NCBI GenBank assembly: GCA_029339505.1
Contig: JAQISU010000026.1
Location: forward strand, 3,298,001 to 3,362,000
Direction: 5' to 3'
Length of the DNA: 64,000 bases
From: Unio delphinus
Lineage: Eukaryota; Mollusca; Bivalvia; Unionida; Unionidae
Shown: piece by piece, positions 25,401-38,831 of the stretch
Layout: each line of letters begins with the position of its first letter
Position numbering within the stretch: the stretch's first letter is position 1
Notes under the pieces: generated by a model
Told to the model about the DNA's origin: nothing
The model's input: the letters and a program-made list of their open reading frames with translations, nothing else
The model's database searches: none
Position numbers and translations under genes: made by a program

Positions 25401-28400
25401 AGATCATATAGTTCCTAAAAGTAATATTGATAAAAAATGTAATGAAATGTGACATAATGTCATCAGAAAAGCAATCTCCACTAGTTGAGGCTGTACAAAT
25501 TCTGTCTTTCCTGTATCAAAACAGCAGAACTTTTTATTTAAATTATCTGCACTATACCTGTGTTATTTGTACATAAATAACAAACAACTGTCCACATACT
25601 CAAAAATTACATTTGTCTCAGGAAGAAATTGTTTTGGTGTTTACCAGTGAGGTCAGGAATACATTATTTAATAAGAATATTAGCTCTCCAATTCATAACA
25701 CTGAGGAACATCACAAACTTTGCACACAGTCTCAGGTTATTTATTTTTTCAGTACCATTTTTCAAATAAAACAAACTTCAAGCTGAATTTTATCACGAAG
25801 CTGAATATGTAATAAGGTCCATAACATTCTATGTTGTTTTGTGAAGTCATTGAAAGGCATTATTAATTTATTAATACATGTACAAAACTACTATATGTAC
25901 TCACTTTACAAGTTGAGTCCAAGACTGTGCAAAATGAAAAGGTAAAAGGATGAACAACAATGAACAATTTTTAGGTTGCGCTTTATTCATAAACTGCATT
26001 TAATTAACAAATCAATCATGATTTTAATATAAACCATTCAATCATGATGAATCATTCTACTATTGCATGTCTCCCAATATATTTGTTAAATAAAATAACC
26101 TTACAATTTAAGTGTATATTGACCTCTTGATTGTACTTTTCAATGTCTGTCATTGTGGGCTATAAAAGCTTTCCTTCTAATGGTTCAATCTAAACAGGGT
26201 TCTTACTTTTCTTTAAAACAAAATATCCCAGTTTTTCCAGTTTTTTTAATGAAACTGATTATTTAAAGTTCACTCAGGTACCTTTCTTTTGGAATCAACA
26301 ACATACTGGTTTCAAAATGTACATTTTTTATAATCCAAAGCTATTTCTATTTTTATTTCTCCAAAACATCTGAAATAAACACAAGACACTTACTAAGCAG
26401 AGGATGTATCACTAAATACAACAATTGCAATTCATAAATTTGCACATTATTAATTTATATTTACCGAATAAAAGTAAACTTAAGGCTCAGCTGCATAATG
26501 TTGATATAAAGAAAGATGTATTTTATAGAAAAGTGTGGCCATAAATTCTGGCAAAAAGCTCAAAAAATGTGTATGCCTCCATAATACAAAATACCATTTA
26601 AGTCTGGTTGGTACCTTATCATCTACTTTCAAATGATATCTGACTACTGACTATATATACAATGCAATCATTCTAAATTACACCTAGAGCATGGCATTCT
26701 ACATTGAGATTTGCTCCAGCAGTCAGTAATTTATACATATTAATTAAGTAAAGTTTGATAGTACAATTCACCAGTTTCTGGCTGATATGATTGATAAAGT
26801 TTAATACCATGTACCCAGTATGAAATACCAACAGGTAAAAATTTATCAAAATACATTTTTATTAAGTTTTGATATATAAAAAAGGGAACTTGTATAATAA
26901 GGTTCATTTTTCTCAATTGTTTATGATCCTAGATACATACAACATGTAAGCATTTTGGCATAATAAAACACTAGTTCGTCTTCATAAGTTCTACAAGGAA
27001 ATGATACAAAAAAATGGAGTTAACATGGGATAACCAGCATACTTAATCAGATCACATAAAAGCTTGGACTGAATATTGTTACTAGTTAAGACTCTAATAA
27101 ATGGAAACAAAGAAAGAGTGAACACAGCAAGCTTTGTAAAATTTAACACATAATTTATTTCCATGGAAAAATATTGTAAAAATGAAAAAAGAACTTAGTT
27201 TTAAGAATCAAATCCAAAAATAATCCAAGAATAATCCAAAAATTAAATTACAAAAGTCCTAATAATGAAATGTTCTAATAGATTCAAGTTCGTGTCCTGT
27301 TGGAAATTCCAAGAATGAAGATGATGACATGTGCTGAAGTCTGTTATGTGATTATCTACAGTTCCTTATAGAAACACAATACATATTTAACTCTCTGGTT
27401 TTCGAAATCCAAATCCAAATAAAACTTTGATAAACTGGCTTTGTCCAAGAATTCTGTATGAGCACATCAAATATTTCCAGAGATATGAATTCATTTTTTA
27501 AAATCTGAGTGAACTGAAAAAAAGCTAACATGGATTAAAAAACTGGCTACAACAAATGAAAATGACCTAATGTCAGATGTAAGAGCCCAACACTAATTAT
27601 ATTTCACTAAAACAAAGATTATATCATATTCTAAAACGCAGTTTTAAAAAATCCCCAAATTACCAAATTGAGAAAAATGTGGAGGGGGGTGGGAAGAAGG
27701 AATTTTGTGATAGTTTATATCACATACTCCTAAAATAACCCTGAATGAGAAAATATCATTTCACTTTAAGAATAAAAGGTTGTTTACTACTTAATTCACT
27801 TGACCTTGATAACAACATAGCATTTTAAAATTAAAATAAAACCTGTTTACATAGTTGCCACTAACCCTGAGTCAAGGTCAGGATCTAGGTCAACATTACA
27901 TGTTTACCAAAGAATAATTCAGGTAAAATGAGTTTTGGAAAAAAATATCATCTTAGTGAATAATTTTTATTAGAATACCATGCAATGAAAAATTTTAAAA
28001 TATAATTTAAAACTGACAAACAATTAAATCAGATTTAAGTAACACCATGCAAATATGTCAAGGGCAAGCAACCTAATAATCCATACATCAGCTTTATTTC
28101 AATTTGCTGAAGAGTTCTGTAATCTCCAATACATGCTACTTTGGCATGAACTGAATATATTGAACATGTTATCAGTTCTGTTAGGAATCAATTACATATT
28201 TTTTTGTGCAGTCAATTGATATCTGAAAATTCCCAATTTATTCCCCAGACTTTGATCAATATTTGGACAAATTAAAATGTTTTTCATTGTCAGGAACAAA
28301 TCTGTTCTCTTTCCAAACGTTTTCCCAGTTGCTCAGTAGTGTGGGAACCATGCCTGTTATTGAAAAGTACAAAACATGATCAATTTATGACCAATCACTT

Positions 28401-31400
28401 TGGTTGGTTCTGTAAACCAAGCATACAATTTTGATCAATCTGCAACATAATAAATTACTGGGGCTATTCTAAGATCCTATCAGTGTAAAAAAAAGACATA
28501 ATACATTAAAATTCAACAATAAAAAGATCAAGAGAATCATGCCTCTTAATTAAATAAAATTAAACCTCTATGGTTGTGTGGATCTCTTTATTTTAACTTA
28601 ATACTGATTGTGTAGAGTTCTATATTTAAACCTCTATGGTTGTGCTGATCTCTATATTTAACCTTCTGTTTTACTAGATAGCATGCAGGACTCATGGTAA
28701 GTGGGTTGTGACTTTTGATTCCTGTCCAGACCAGTCAGTGTGTTTTAAGCAAAGTACTTTACTCCCATACCTTGGTACTGTATACTCTGTAATGTGCTGA
28801 TGTGCCATAAAATACCACTCAATCAAAATTGTGTCCTTCCAAAGAAATCAAGGAAGGTAATCTCAGTTAGGTTTTGTAAAAACACAATCAAAATATTCAA
28901 ATCCAATAATTTTTTTTTTAAAATGCACAAATATTATGGCATATTTTATTTGTATGCAAAATTTCTGCTAAATACTACAAATGATGTTTGAAAATAGATT
29001 TGATTAATAAAAACATGAACTTTGAAATCTTAGGATTTCTTCAGATCATCTGCATATGCCAACATACCTGCCTGCCTCATTTAATTTCTCTATCTCCAGT
29101 GATTTTTGCTTAATTAAATTAACAAGGGTTTTGCCAAAAGAAGTTAAAGTCCAAAATTTGAAAATTGTCACTAAAAAGAGTGACAAAACTGGCCTGAAAA
29201 TCTAATCACGTCATCTACATATGAACACAAAACTATAAAATCTTATTTGTCTACCTTATGTAGTTTTTGTTTAACCATGTAAAAAAAAGTCCAAACCCTC
29301 AGTCCCAAAAGATGGTTAAAATGTTTAAAATTGTATTAAATATTATGATAATATTAAATCAGTTTATTTACAGATAAATATAAATAATCCAACTGAATTT
29401 CATTCATCTGCATAGAGTGTGTTTGGTTTAATCATGTTTGGTTTCATGAGGGGTTTTGTTTAATCATCTTTGGTTTAATGAGGGGTTTGGTTTAATCATG
29501 CTTGGTTTCATTAGCAGTTTGGTTTAATCATGTTTGGTTTAATGAGGGGTTTGGTTTAATCATGCTTGGTTTCATGAGGGATTTGGTTTAAATCATGTTT
29601 GGTTTTATGAGGGGTTTGGTTTAACCATGTTTGGTTTCATGAGGGGTTTGGTTTAGTCATGCTAGGTTTCTTACACAAAACTCCATGAGGTTAAAAAATG
29701 TGTACAAATAATAACAACAGTCTGAACATTTTTCATGAGGCCATCATATAGAAAAGAATGTGCAAGCAAATTCTGACTCATTTGTGTTGAGTAGTCTTTT
29801 TACAATCTAGTTAACTAGCTACTTGGATTAGACAGACAACGAATTTACCTACAGATATGACCCACATCAAAATGCCCTGCCACAATCAATGGGACCATAA
29901 AAACTTTAACATTGAGTTAAATCTTGGGAGTGTATGGATTTAATTATGGATAGCCAGAAAGAACTGCAACCATATGCCAATGGGTCCTAGGTAGCTAAGT
30001 GATCTAAAGCACTTTATGCCAATGGGTCAAAGGTAGCTAAGTTGTCTAAAGTACTTTATGCCAATGGGTCCCAGGTAGCTAAGTTGTCTTGATGCCAATG
30101 GGTCCCAAGTTGTCACAGAATTAGGCGAAAATTTAATTTTTTTTTCTTCTTGATTTACAATCTAATCTCACCATTTTTATTTTGTTTCGTCGTACATGCA
30201 TTGCCTGGGGTAAATAAGTGGTTTTTCCCAAGGTAAGCGGCGTGTAACGATTTGCATGTGCCTGATTTTGAATTACATGAAATCCTGAACATTTGTTTCA
30301 CGTAGTGCACGGTAATCTTGCCGTGATTTCTGCTCACCTATTTGAGGGTATATAAGGCAGAATATTTATGATCAATATTACGGGACCTAAAGTATCTAAT
30401 CACAGGATAGATAGCTCGTCTTTCAATCTCCAGCCAAAGGGGTGAGTGTTAAATTTATATTTTGTTTTATTGTGAATTTTATTCAGTTTATCATTTTCAT
30501 ATAATGATGCCTTTATTGCAATGCAGATTTTAAACGTGAATATTTGGAATTACTAGTCACTATTAGACTTTAAATGCAATAGCGTGATCTTAGGTTTAGA
30601 TTATTTTTTGAGACAACTATTATTAGTCTGGTTTCTTTATTGTAGTTGATAACGCATCTGATAGCATCTCTGATAACGCATCTGAAAACATCTCCGATAG
30701 CATCTCTGATAACGCATCTCTGATAGCGCATCTGATAACATCTCTGATAACGTCGGCTGATAACATCTCTGATATCGTAGCTGAAATTGTTACTGACTTA
30801 TTGTGCAATCGAATTGAAGTATCTGACTGTCTGTCTGTCAGATTGTCTGTCCGTCTACATCTGTCGTGATGTGTAAATATCCGGAAATCTAGAAGTCCGA
30901 GTGTCGGAACTGTCTAGAGTTGTAAACATCCGGGGCGACATCTAGGGTATTGAGGAACGTTAGTTCTAGTAGATGTTGTATGCTGTCTGTACATATAACT
31001 GTGGTGGATCCATGAAGGGCAAGTGACCGATAAAAGTATTGAGTCAACCCTAGGTTTTCGGGGAAACTGGGCGGCGATTCAACTGTTAGTGAATCGTACG
31101 GTTATACAGGGTCGAGACACATATGTGTGTTGCAATTGTAGTACAATTGAATACATTGTTGTATTTACATGGTTACTTCCAATCGCAATAGTATTTCAAG
31201 GCGTTGCATGATTCTCAATAAAAGTTAGCAACTTGATTAAATACATGTATATGTTTGTGCTAGGTGTCGCAATCCATACGTGCGATAGTATAGTTTGATG
31301 CTTGTGTTTATTATCGTAATTTGTACTTGCGTTAATATAACTTTTGTAAAGGTTCTTTGGATCTGTGTATAGTCCAAGAGATTCCTTTGTATCTGTGTTT

Positions 31401-34400
31401 TATTTTGTATTAATATTTCATTTATTCATGTATTGTGAATGGTTGTGAGTGTAATTGTGGGTTGAACACATGAGTTATTGTGTTGATAGATCATTATTTT
31501 TCATTAATAATTTATTTCATAAATTTATATTTTCTTTCACATATTGTGTTTGTGTTGTTCATTTAATCCACCATCCTCTTGGTAAAAATTCTGTTACACA
31601 GGTAGCTAAGTTGTCTTGATGCCAATGGGTCCCAGGTAGCTAAGTAATCTTTATGCCAATGGGTCCCTGGTAGCTAAGTAGTCTTGATGCCAATGGGTCC
31701 CAGGTAGCTAAGTTGTTTTGATGCCAATGGGTCCCAGGTAGCTAAGTGGTCTAAAGTACTTGATGCCAATGGGTCTCAGGCAGCTAAGTTGTCTAAAGCA
31801 CTTGATGCCAATGGGTCCCAGATAGCTAAGTTGTCTAAAGCACTTGATGTCAATGGGTCCCAGGTAGCTAAGTTGTCTAAAGTACTTGATGCCAGTGGGT
31901 CCCACGTAGCTAAGTTGTCTAAAGTACTTGATGCCAATGGGTCCCAGGTAGCTAAGTGCTCTAAAGTACTTGATGCCAATGGGTCCCAGGTAGCTAAGTA
32001 GTCTTGATGCCAATGGGTCCCAGGTAGCTAAGTAGTCTTGATGCCAATGGGTCCCAGGCTACTAAGTTGTCTAAAGTACTTGATGCCAATGGGTCCCAGG
32101 TAGCTAAGTAGTCTTGATGCCAATGGGTCCCAGGTAGCTAAGTAGTCTTGATGCCAATGGGTCCCAGGCTACTAAGTTGTCTAAAGTACTTGATGCCAAT
32201 GGGTCCCAGGTAGCTAAGTTGTCTAAAGTACTTGATGCCAATGGGTCTCAGGCAGCTAAGTTGTCTAAAGTACTTGATGCCAATGGGTCCCTAGAAGCTA
32301 AGTGCTCTAAAGCACTTGATGCCAATAGGTCCCAGGTAGCTAAGTTGTCTAAAGTACTTGATGCCAATGGGTCCCAGGTAGCTAAGTGGTCTAAAGAACT
32401 TGACGCCAATGGGTCCCAGGTAGCTAAGTTGTCTAAAGTACTTGATGCCAATGGGTCTCAGGCAGCTAAGTGGTCTAAAGTACTTGATGCCAATGGGTCC
32501 CTAGAAGCTAAGTGCTCTAAAGCACTTGATGCCAATAGGTCCCAGGTAGCTAAGTTGTCTAAAGTACTTGATGCCAATGGGTTCCAGGCAGCTAAGTTGT
32601 CTAGAGCACTTGATGCCAATGGGTCCCAGGTAGCTAAGTGGTCTAAAGTACTTGATGCCAATGGGTCCCTGGTGGCTAAGTAGTCTTGATGTCAATGAGT
32701 CCCAGGTAGCTAAGTAGTCTTTATGCCAATGGGTCCCAGGTAGCTAAGTAGTCTTTATGCCAATGGGTCCCAGGTAGCTAAGTAGTCTTGATGCCAATGG
32801 GTCCCAGGTAGCTAAGTAGTCTTTATGCCAATGGGTCCCAGGTAGCTAAGTTGTCTAAAGTACTTGATGCCAATGGGTCCCTAGAAGCTAAGTGCTCTAA
32901 AGCACTTGATGCCAATAGGTCCCAGGTAGCTAAGTTGTCTAAAGTACTTGATGCCAATGGGTCCCAGGTAGCTAAGTGGTCTAAAGAACTTGACGCCAAT
33001 GGGTCTCAGGTAGCTAAGTTGTCTAAAGTACTTGATGCCAATGGGTCTCAGGCAGCTAAGTTGTCTAAAGTACTTGATGCCAATGGGTCCCTAAAAGCTA
33101 AGTGCTCTAAAGCACTTGATGCCAATAGGTCCCAGGTAGCTAAGTTGTCTAAAGTACTTGATGCCAATGGGTTCCAGGCAGCTAAGTTGTCTAGAGCACT
33201 TGATGCCAATGGGTCCCAGGTAGCTAAGTGGTCTAAAGTACTTGATGCCAATGGGTCCCTGGTGGCTAAGTAGTCTTGATGCCAATGAGTCCCAGGCAGC
33301 TAAGTAGTCTTTATGCCAATGGGTCCCAGGTAGCTAAGTAGTCTTGATACCAATGAGTCCCAGGTAGCTAAGTAGTCTTTATGCCAATGGGTCCCAGGTA
33401 GCTAAGTAGTCTTGATGCCAATGAGTCCCAGGTAGCTAAGTAGTCTTTATGCCAATGGGTCCCAGGTAGCTAAGTAGTCTTTATGCCAATGGGTCCAAGG
33501 TAGCTAAGTGGTCTAAAGCACTTGCCTTACCTATCACAGCCATGTCACCTCTGTCTATGTGTGTTTGAGTCTCAGGCTTTGCCAATGTGGGTATGTGAGA
33601 AAGCTTGCCTATATATTCCCATGTGTTAGTGGTTCTTACTAGGGGTTTTCCCATTTTCTTCCAGTTATATCGGCCATGTGCTGAAAAATGGTGTTTAACT
33701 CAGACACACTGCTATAAAAAAGCTTCTACCAAAGAGGGCTTGACAAGAAGCAAATTTTGTTTCGTCATATCCCCTAGCATAACCAACTGCTAACAGTGTT
33801 TTAAAGTTGTGAGTAAGTATATTAAAATGCTTCAAGAAACAAGGACTTTGTTACCTTGCATCATTCTCAAAGTAATTAATTTCAAGCAAAATGTAGAGCG
33901 GGGGGGGGGGGTAAAATAAATTTTAATGAGGTAATACCTGTTCCTATTGGATAACTAATACTCTTCCTTGACTGAATGATGAAAATGTTTTCCTGCTATT
34001 GGGTGAACCAGAAACTTCCAGAACACTGAATCAAAGCTACATGAGAACCCCACATATATTAGGCATATATGCAAGTGAGGGAACATCCTAACTTTATGGA
34101 ACATCAAATGCAAGGGCAGGAGATTACTGCAGAATGAAATCGATGTGAGTCACTTTATGAGCAGTGATGATTGGGCAAAAATGCTTTCACACTGGTGGGC
34201 TAATTAAAGCAAGAACATTGAGGATAAAGCAGTGTGACAAAGATAAGATTTGACTTTCTCACATCCTCCAAATATGAATGAATTAAATAGGCACATAAGG
34301 CAGCAATGGCTCAAGCCATGTGAGCTTTAATTTTCATGAAAAACATATACCTTAGCAGTAAGGGACTGGTAGATTCTATTAAATAGTTAATGCAATCCAT

Positions 34401-37400
34401 GCAGAAATCTGAAATAAGAACTAAATCTTTAATGGAGAGTGAAAGATGCTTCCTGATCTTCCTTCCCTAGTCTGCCAAATAAAAATACAGAACTATTAAC
34501 TGGATATAAAAATCAGTCATCACCAACACAAATAATGCTGAAAATAGGAATCTAAATCGAAAGAGAAGCAAATGAAGGAAGCTGATTTTTGTTAACAAAA
34601 AAAGATCCTGGATGACAAAGTAGAGAAACTGAATTATAATTTCCACTGCACCTGATACAGGACTGCTCAATGGATAGGACAAGTAGCTTGCTCCTTTGTC
34701 TCACAGACACTAAGGCAATTAAGAAAACTGTTTTAAGGATAAGGTTGTCAAATGAAGATTTACCCAAGTATTCATAGGAAGGTTTATCAGAGATCACAAG
34801 ATTTAAGAGAGATTCCATTTAAGAATTAATGAGCAAGACACTGGACTTTTGCAATTCAAAATAACTAATTAGATCTGTTATGTGAGAATCAAAGCAGCTG
34901 AGAGGATGCAAGGTAGTTTGCCTAGGGGAACCGGTCCACTGCAGTGTTCACATTTCCCTGCTGAGAGAAAAAGATGAGCTAACTTGAGTTCTTTTCTTTC
35001 ACTGTTTCTAACTGGGACAGGATTTTGTGTACTCTGTCAAGAAGCGTACAGATTAACTTTGTGAGGAAAGTCAAAACCACAAAGACAAAATCTTAATCTG
35101 AACTGAGCTCTGATTTCTCTAAAACTGGTAGTAGATCAAGTCTTAAACAATGCAGTGGACTTGATTCCCCAGAATGGCTGCACTTGCATCCTCTCCAGTT
35201 CCTCCTTTCTGATGTTTGGAAATCACAAAGGACCCCTTGAATGGCTCCAATTTTCCAAGCATGGAATGAAACCTTCTTACTTTATGTGCACCATATGTAA
35301 CTTGCAGAACCAATAGGACACTACTAGATGTGGAAGATCTTGAAACAGAAGCCAGTAGACAATGACTGTTATGCCTAACCAAACCTGAAAATAAGAGTTT
35401 AGTCTGGCACCAACAAGAACTGAAGGAATAGGTATGCTATGTCCACCCCTTGTCTTTAGCAAAAGGACCAGCAAGCTTTTTTCCTTGGACCTTTGAAGCA
35501 TGGCCTTCTATGGCCTGCCTACTGAGGGGAAGCTCTGAATTGGGGTCATTTTAAAGAAAATTTAGCCAATAGGACTTGAGGGTAGTCAGAAAGCCTTTGC
35601 TTTGTGAGTGGTTTAGAAGAGCCAGAAGTGGATGCTATGGACCGGTGTTGATGATCTCTCAAATTCTGAGTAGCCACAGTGGGGATGAGCCATCATAAGA
35701 GAGTTACCACCTCTTGAACAGCAGCTCTCAAAAACTTCTTACAGTGCTCTAGATAAGTCTTGGATGTGTCCAGAGTAGCCTCCCTGTCAGGGACATCATG
35801 ATCTAAGGTCTCTGTTACTGGGGAGATTTAGAAGAAGGAGAAACTTGAAACATTAACTCCTCTTGTGGAATTAAAGGACTATTTCTAACAGCAACCTCTG
35901 CTGCTTGTTTACTGCAACTCTGTGCCCGTGTAGAGCATTTGGGTGTAGAAGGTCTACCCCTTCCTCTTAGTTTGACCAAATCTTGCAAGATGATATAGAT
36001 CCATGCCCATGCATGCGCAACCTCATTACTATGTAACCCGGTCAAGAAATCCATGGCAGAGTATAGGGCTAATCACTTCCCTGTGGAGGAAAGTCCAATA
36101 TCCCTTTGGGATTTATAGGGATAAAGGGGAAGAGGAGAGGCCACTGATCCCATGCCCTGATCTGGCATATTTAAGCCAGTTCCCATTCCAAAATGGGAAA
36201 AATGTAGTGAGGGGAGTGGAACTCTCCAAAATCTTGATACTCATACCACAGTAGCTCCAAAGACTATCCAAACTTAAAATGTTAAGAGAACCAAAGTTTG
36301 ATCAATGAGTACAACAAATGAAGAAGTGGTGTGCAACCTACTTACCATGTATAAAGATGTTACAACTCATAATATAGATAAGGTTAATAAAATGACTGAC
36401 AAGTAAGTCTATAGAGTTCAAAATGCAATGATGATGAAATCAAAATAAAATACTTACCCTTTACTACTTTGAAATTGTTTTTATATAAAAAAAACACCAA
36501 ACTTTAAACACTAACAACTGAAGAAGGTAAGGTAAAATTCAAATGCTAAAATGTACAGTACATGTATGGAATTAAAATATACAGTACATGTATGGAATTA
36601 AAATGTACAGTACATGTATGGAATTAAAGCCTAAATAGAAAACTCTCAAAAGTGCTTAAAAAAGTAGAGATAAAAGTCGATCAGGGTATAGTCCTAACAT
36701 TTAAGAAGAAAACAGCACACATGACAATTAGTAATTCACTCATATAGTGGTGAGGTGGCAGCTTATCTTCCTTACATAAGCAATGTTGAACATTACAACA
36801 AGGCAACCAAAAATATAATAAAGAGTCACCAGCACACATGCCCAATATGTGTGGGTTGTCATGCAGGGTTGGTCCAGTGTTCTGGAAACTTATGGTACAC
36901 CCAAAAGGGAGGACAACATTTCATTATTCAGTCAGGGTATTATCCTCCTGGAAAAGTACTAGCTTTGCAGTTGCAACAGATATGGTATTATACATTTATT
37001 TACCTTATTGTGGTATTGCATAAGCTGTACAATGACCTTGATGTCTGCATGATAGTTCTTAATTGATATGACACGCATGATGTTGGAAGCATCTTCCTGA
37101 TCTGGATCATCACAGTACTTATTGGCCAGTACCAGACAAGCATCTGCTTGTTTAATCTGCAAAAAGATAAAATAAAAAAGTAAGAAAGAGCAATTATTCT
37201 AATTTATTTACAAATGTGGCATGCTATTTAACCAACAGAACATCAAAATCTGCAGTAAATCTGTAATATATTGCTGGTATGTAGATGCTATTCAGTTATG
37301 TTACAATGCTCCTGGTGCAATTTATCAAAAAGCAACCAAAAACATTCTTTTGCTGAAAAAAAACAACATTCAGTTCTTCTGATCTTCAAATATCACTCTG

Positions 37401-38779
37401 CCCTTATTATACTACAATATTTATCCGATGACACGTTTACTCCCATACTTAAAAGAAAGTTAGCAAATACATAATAAGGACTCGGATGATATGCCCAAAC
37501 CTGACGTTTGGAAAACTTTTGGTGGTGGCCCCAAAATGTAGTATGCAATAGATACTGTACTAGCTAAAATTACTAAACAAGGATTCATGACTAACCTTTA
37601 GTACTGATGCACTATCCTGCTTTGGCATGCAAGACAGGAAACTTTGGGAAATCACAGTTATTTTTTTTGCCAGATATCTATGGCAACAATATTGTATCAA
37701 CATTTCAGTGAAATATATCAATATACAATTTTAAACACTTCAACACAGATTGATAACATTAAAACAGACAATACTGCCATTGCATATGAGACAGGAAATC
37801 CTATATACATCAGGATATTGTATAAGCTTGATGCATAAAGTAACATTATTCAAAATTTTGTTTGACAATTGCAACTAATATAAAAGATGACAAAAATTCA
37901 AAACTTCAGAAAAGTGATACGTAAATAAGAACATAGCCAATAATATAACAATTTCACTACAATGAATGATGCAAATTTTAAGAAACTGTATACATAGAGC
38001 ATAAATAGGTCACAAGTCAAGAGTATTTAATTAAATAAATACTCTGGATGCAAATCTACAGGCACAAAGAAGTTAATAGAGTGTATTTGCGAACTAATAA
38101 TTCTTGGGAAATTCCACCTGCATTCAAAAACAAGTGCATCATGAATGTCACATTAAAAGTTCACCCTAGTCAACTACAAAAGCACTAGCAGGGTTACTGG
38201 TAAACACTAGAGATTAATGACACCTAAACATTAGGAAAGGCATGCTATCTTAAAGAAAACTATGAGAACATATTAGATTCTTTTCTATTAGACTTACCAA
38301 CAATATGACCTCTAATCTAAAGATTACAAGATTTCTTTAATATTCTAAGTGAAAGTCATAAACAAAGTTTGGTTGGTCAAGAAAATTACTTTAGAATAAA
38401 GGTTATTCTGCCAAACCTATATTTCTCTGAGCCACAAATTAACCCTGACCTCTGACTTTTTTTTATATCCCAAAATCAATAGGCCTTGTTCTTATTTATA
38501 CATGTAACAAATTGTGATTTTTATGAACAATATTTAATATGGAAGAATAACAATTTCAAATGGTCTGTCATGATAGAGTACTGACATTTTTTAAATAATC
38601 TATCAAGGCATGAACATTTCAAATATATAAGTAAAATAAAAGCTCTTCCAAAAGTATGATTTCTCAGTACGATAAGACATTCTCTATTTTCATTCTGGTA
38701 ACACTACCCACCTTAAATCCATGTCTGCAAAACAGAACATTTTCCAATCCAAAAAAGGAATTATTCAAAAGAAGTTTCC

Positions 38780-38831
<52 letters not shown>

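Larger units (their letters stand above)
33945..36955 (-). pseudogene. DIRS-like retrotransposon relic with inverted terminal repeats
   Basis: On the minus strand, the frame at 36054-35815 opens [18 protein letters not shown] and is basic and Pro/Ser-rich, like an ORF1. About 35450-35330 gives [17 protein letters not shown], resembling the lead-in to DIRS RT (PVGGRLxxFxxxWxxI). The frame at 34818-34552 is a DIRS tyrosine recombinase: [20 protein letters not shown], then [10 protein letters not shown] and [10 protein letters not shown]. Further on it continues in broken frames with FMKIKAHM and YLEDVRKSN, the H-x-x-R region. The ends are inverted copies: 33945-34085 matches the reverse complement of about 36825-36955 (CTTCCAGAACACTGAA against GTTTCCAGAACACTGGA). 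Inverted ends plus YR define DIRS elements. Stops make it dead, and the RT core is largely missing. Confidence 0.8.
25071..37003 (-). other. slo intron between exons D and E
   Basis: This 11933-bp intron holds repeat R1 (27110-27375), a SINE (28660-28830), a 33-bp array (29410-29665), the SINE-derived minisatellite with its LTR insertion (29965-33490), a SINE (33491-33700) and the DIRS-like element (33945-36955). The stretches 25200-27100 and 27400-28640 are AT-rich with nothing recognised. Confidence 0.85.

Noticed and set aside
31023..31211. A 62-codon ORF inside the solo LTR
   Set aside because: No similarity recognised. The length is trivial and LTRs are normally non-coding.
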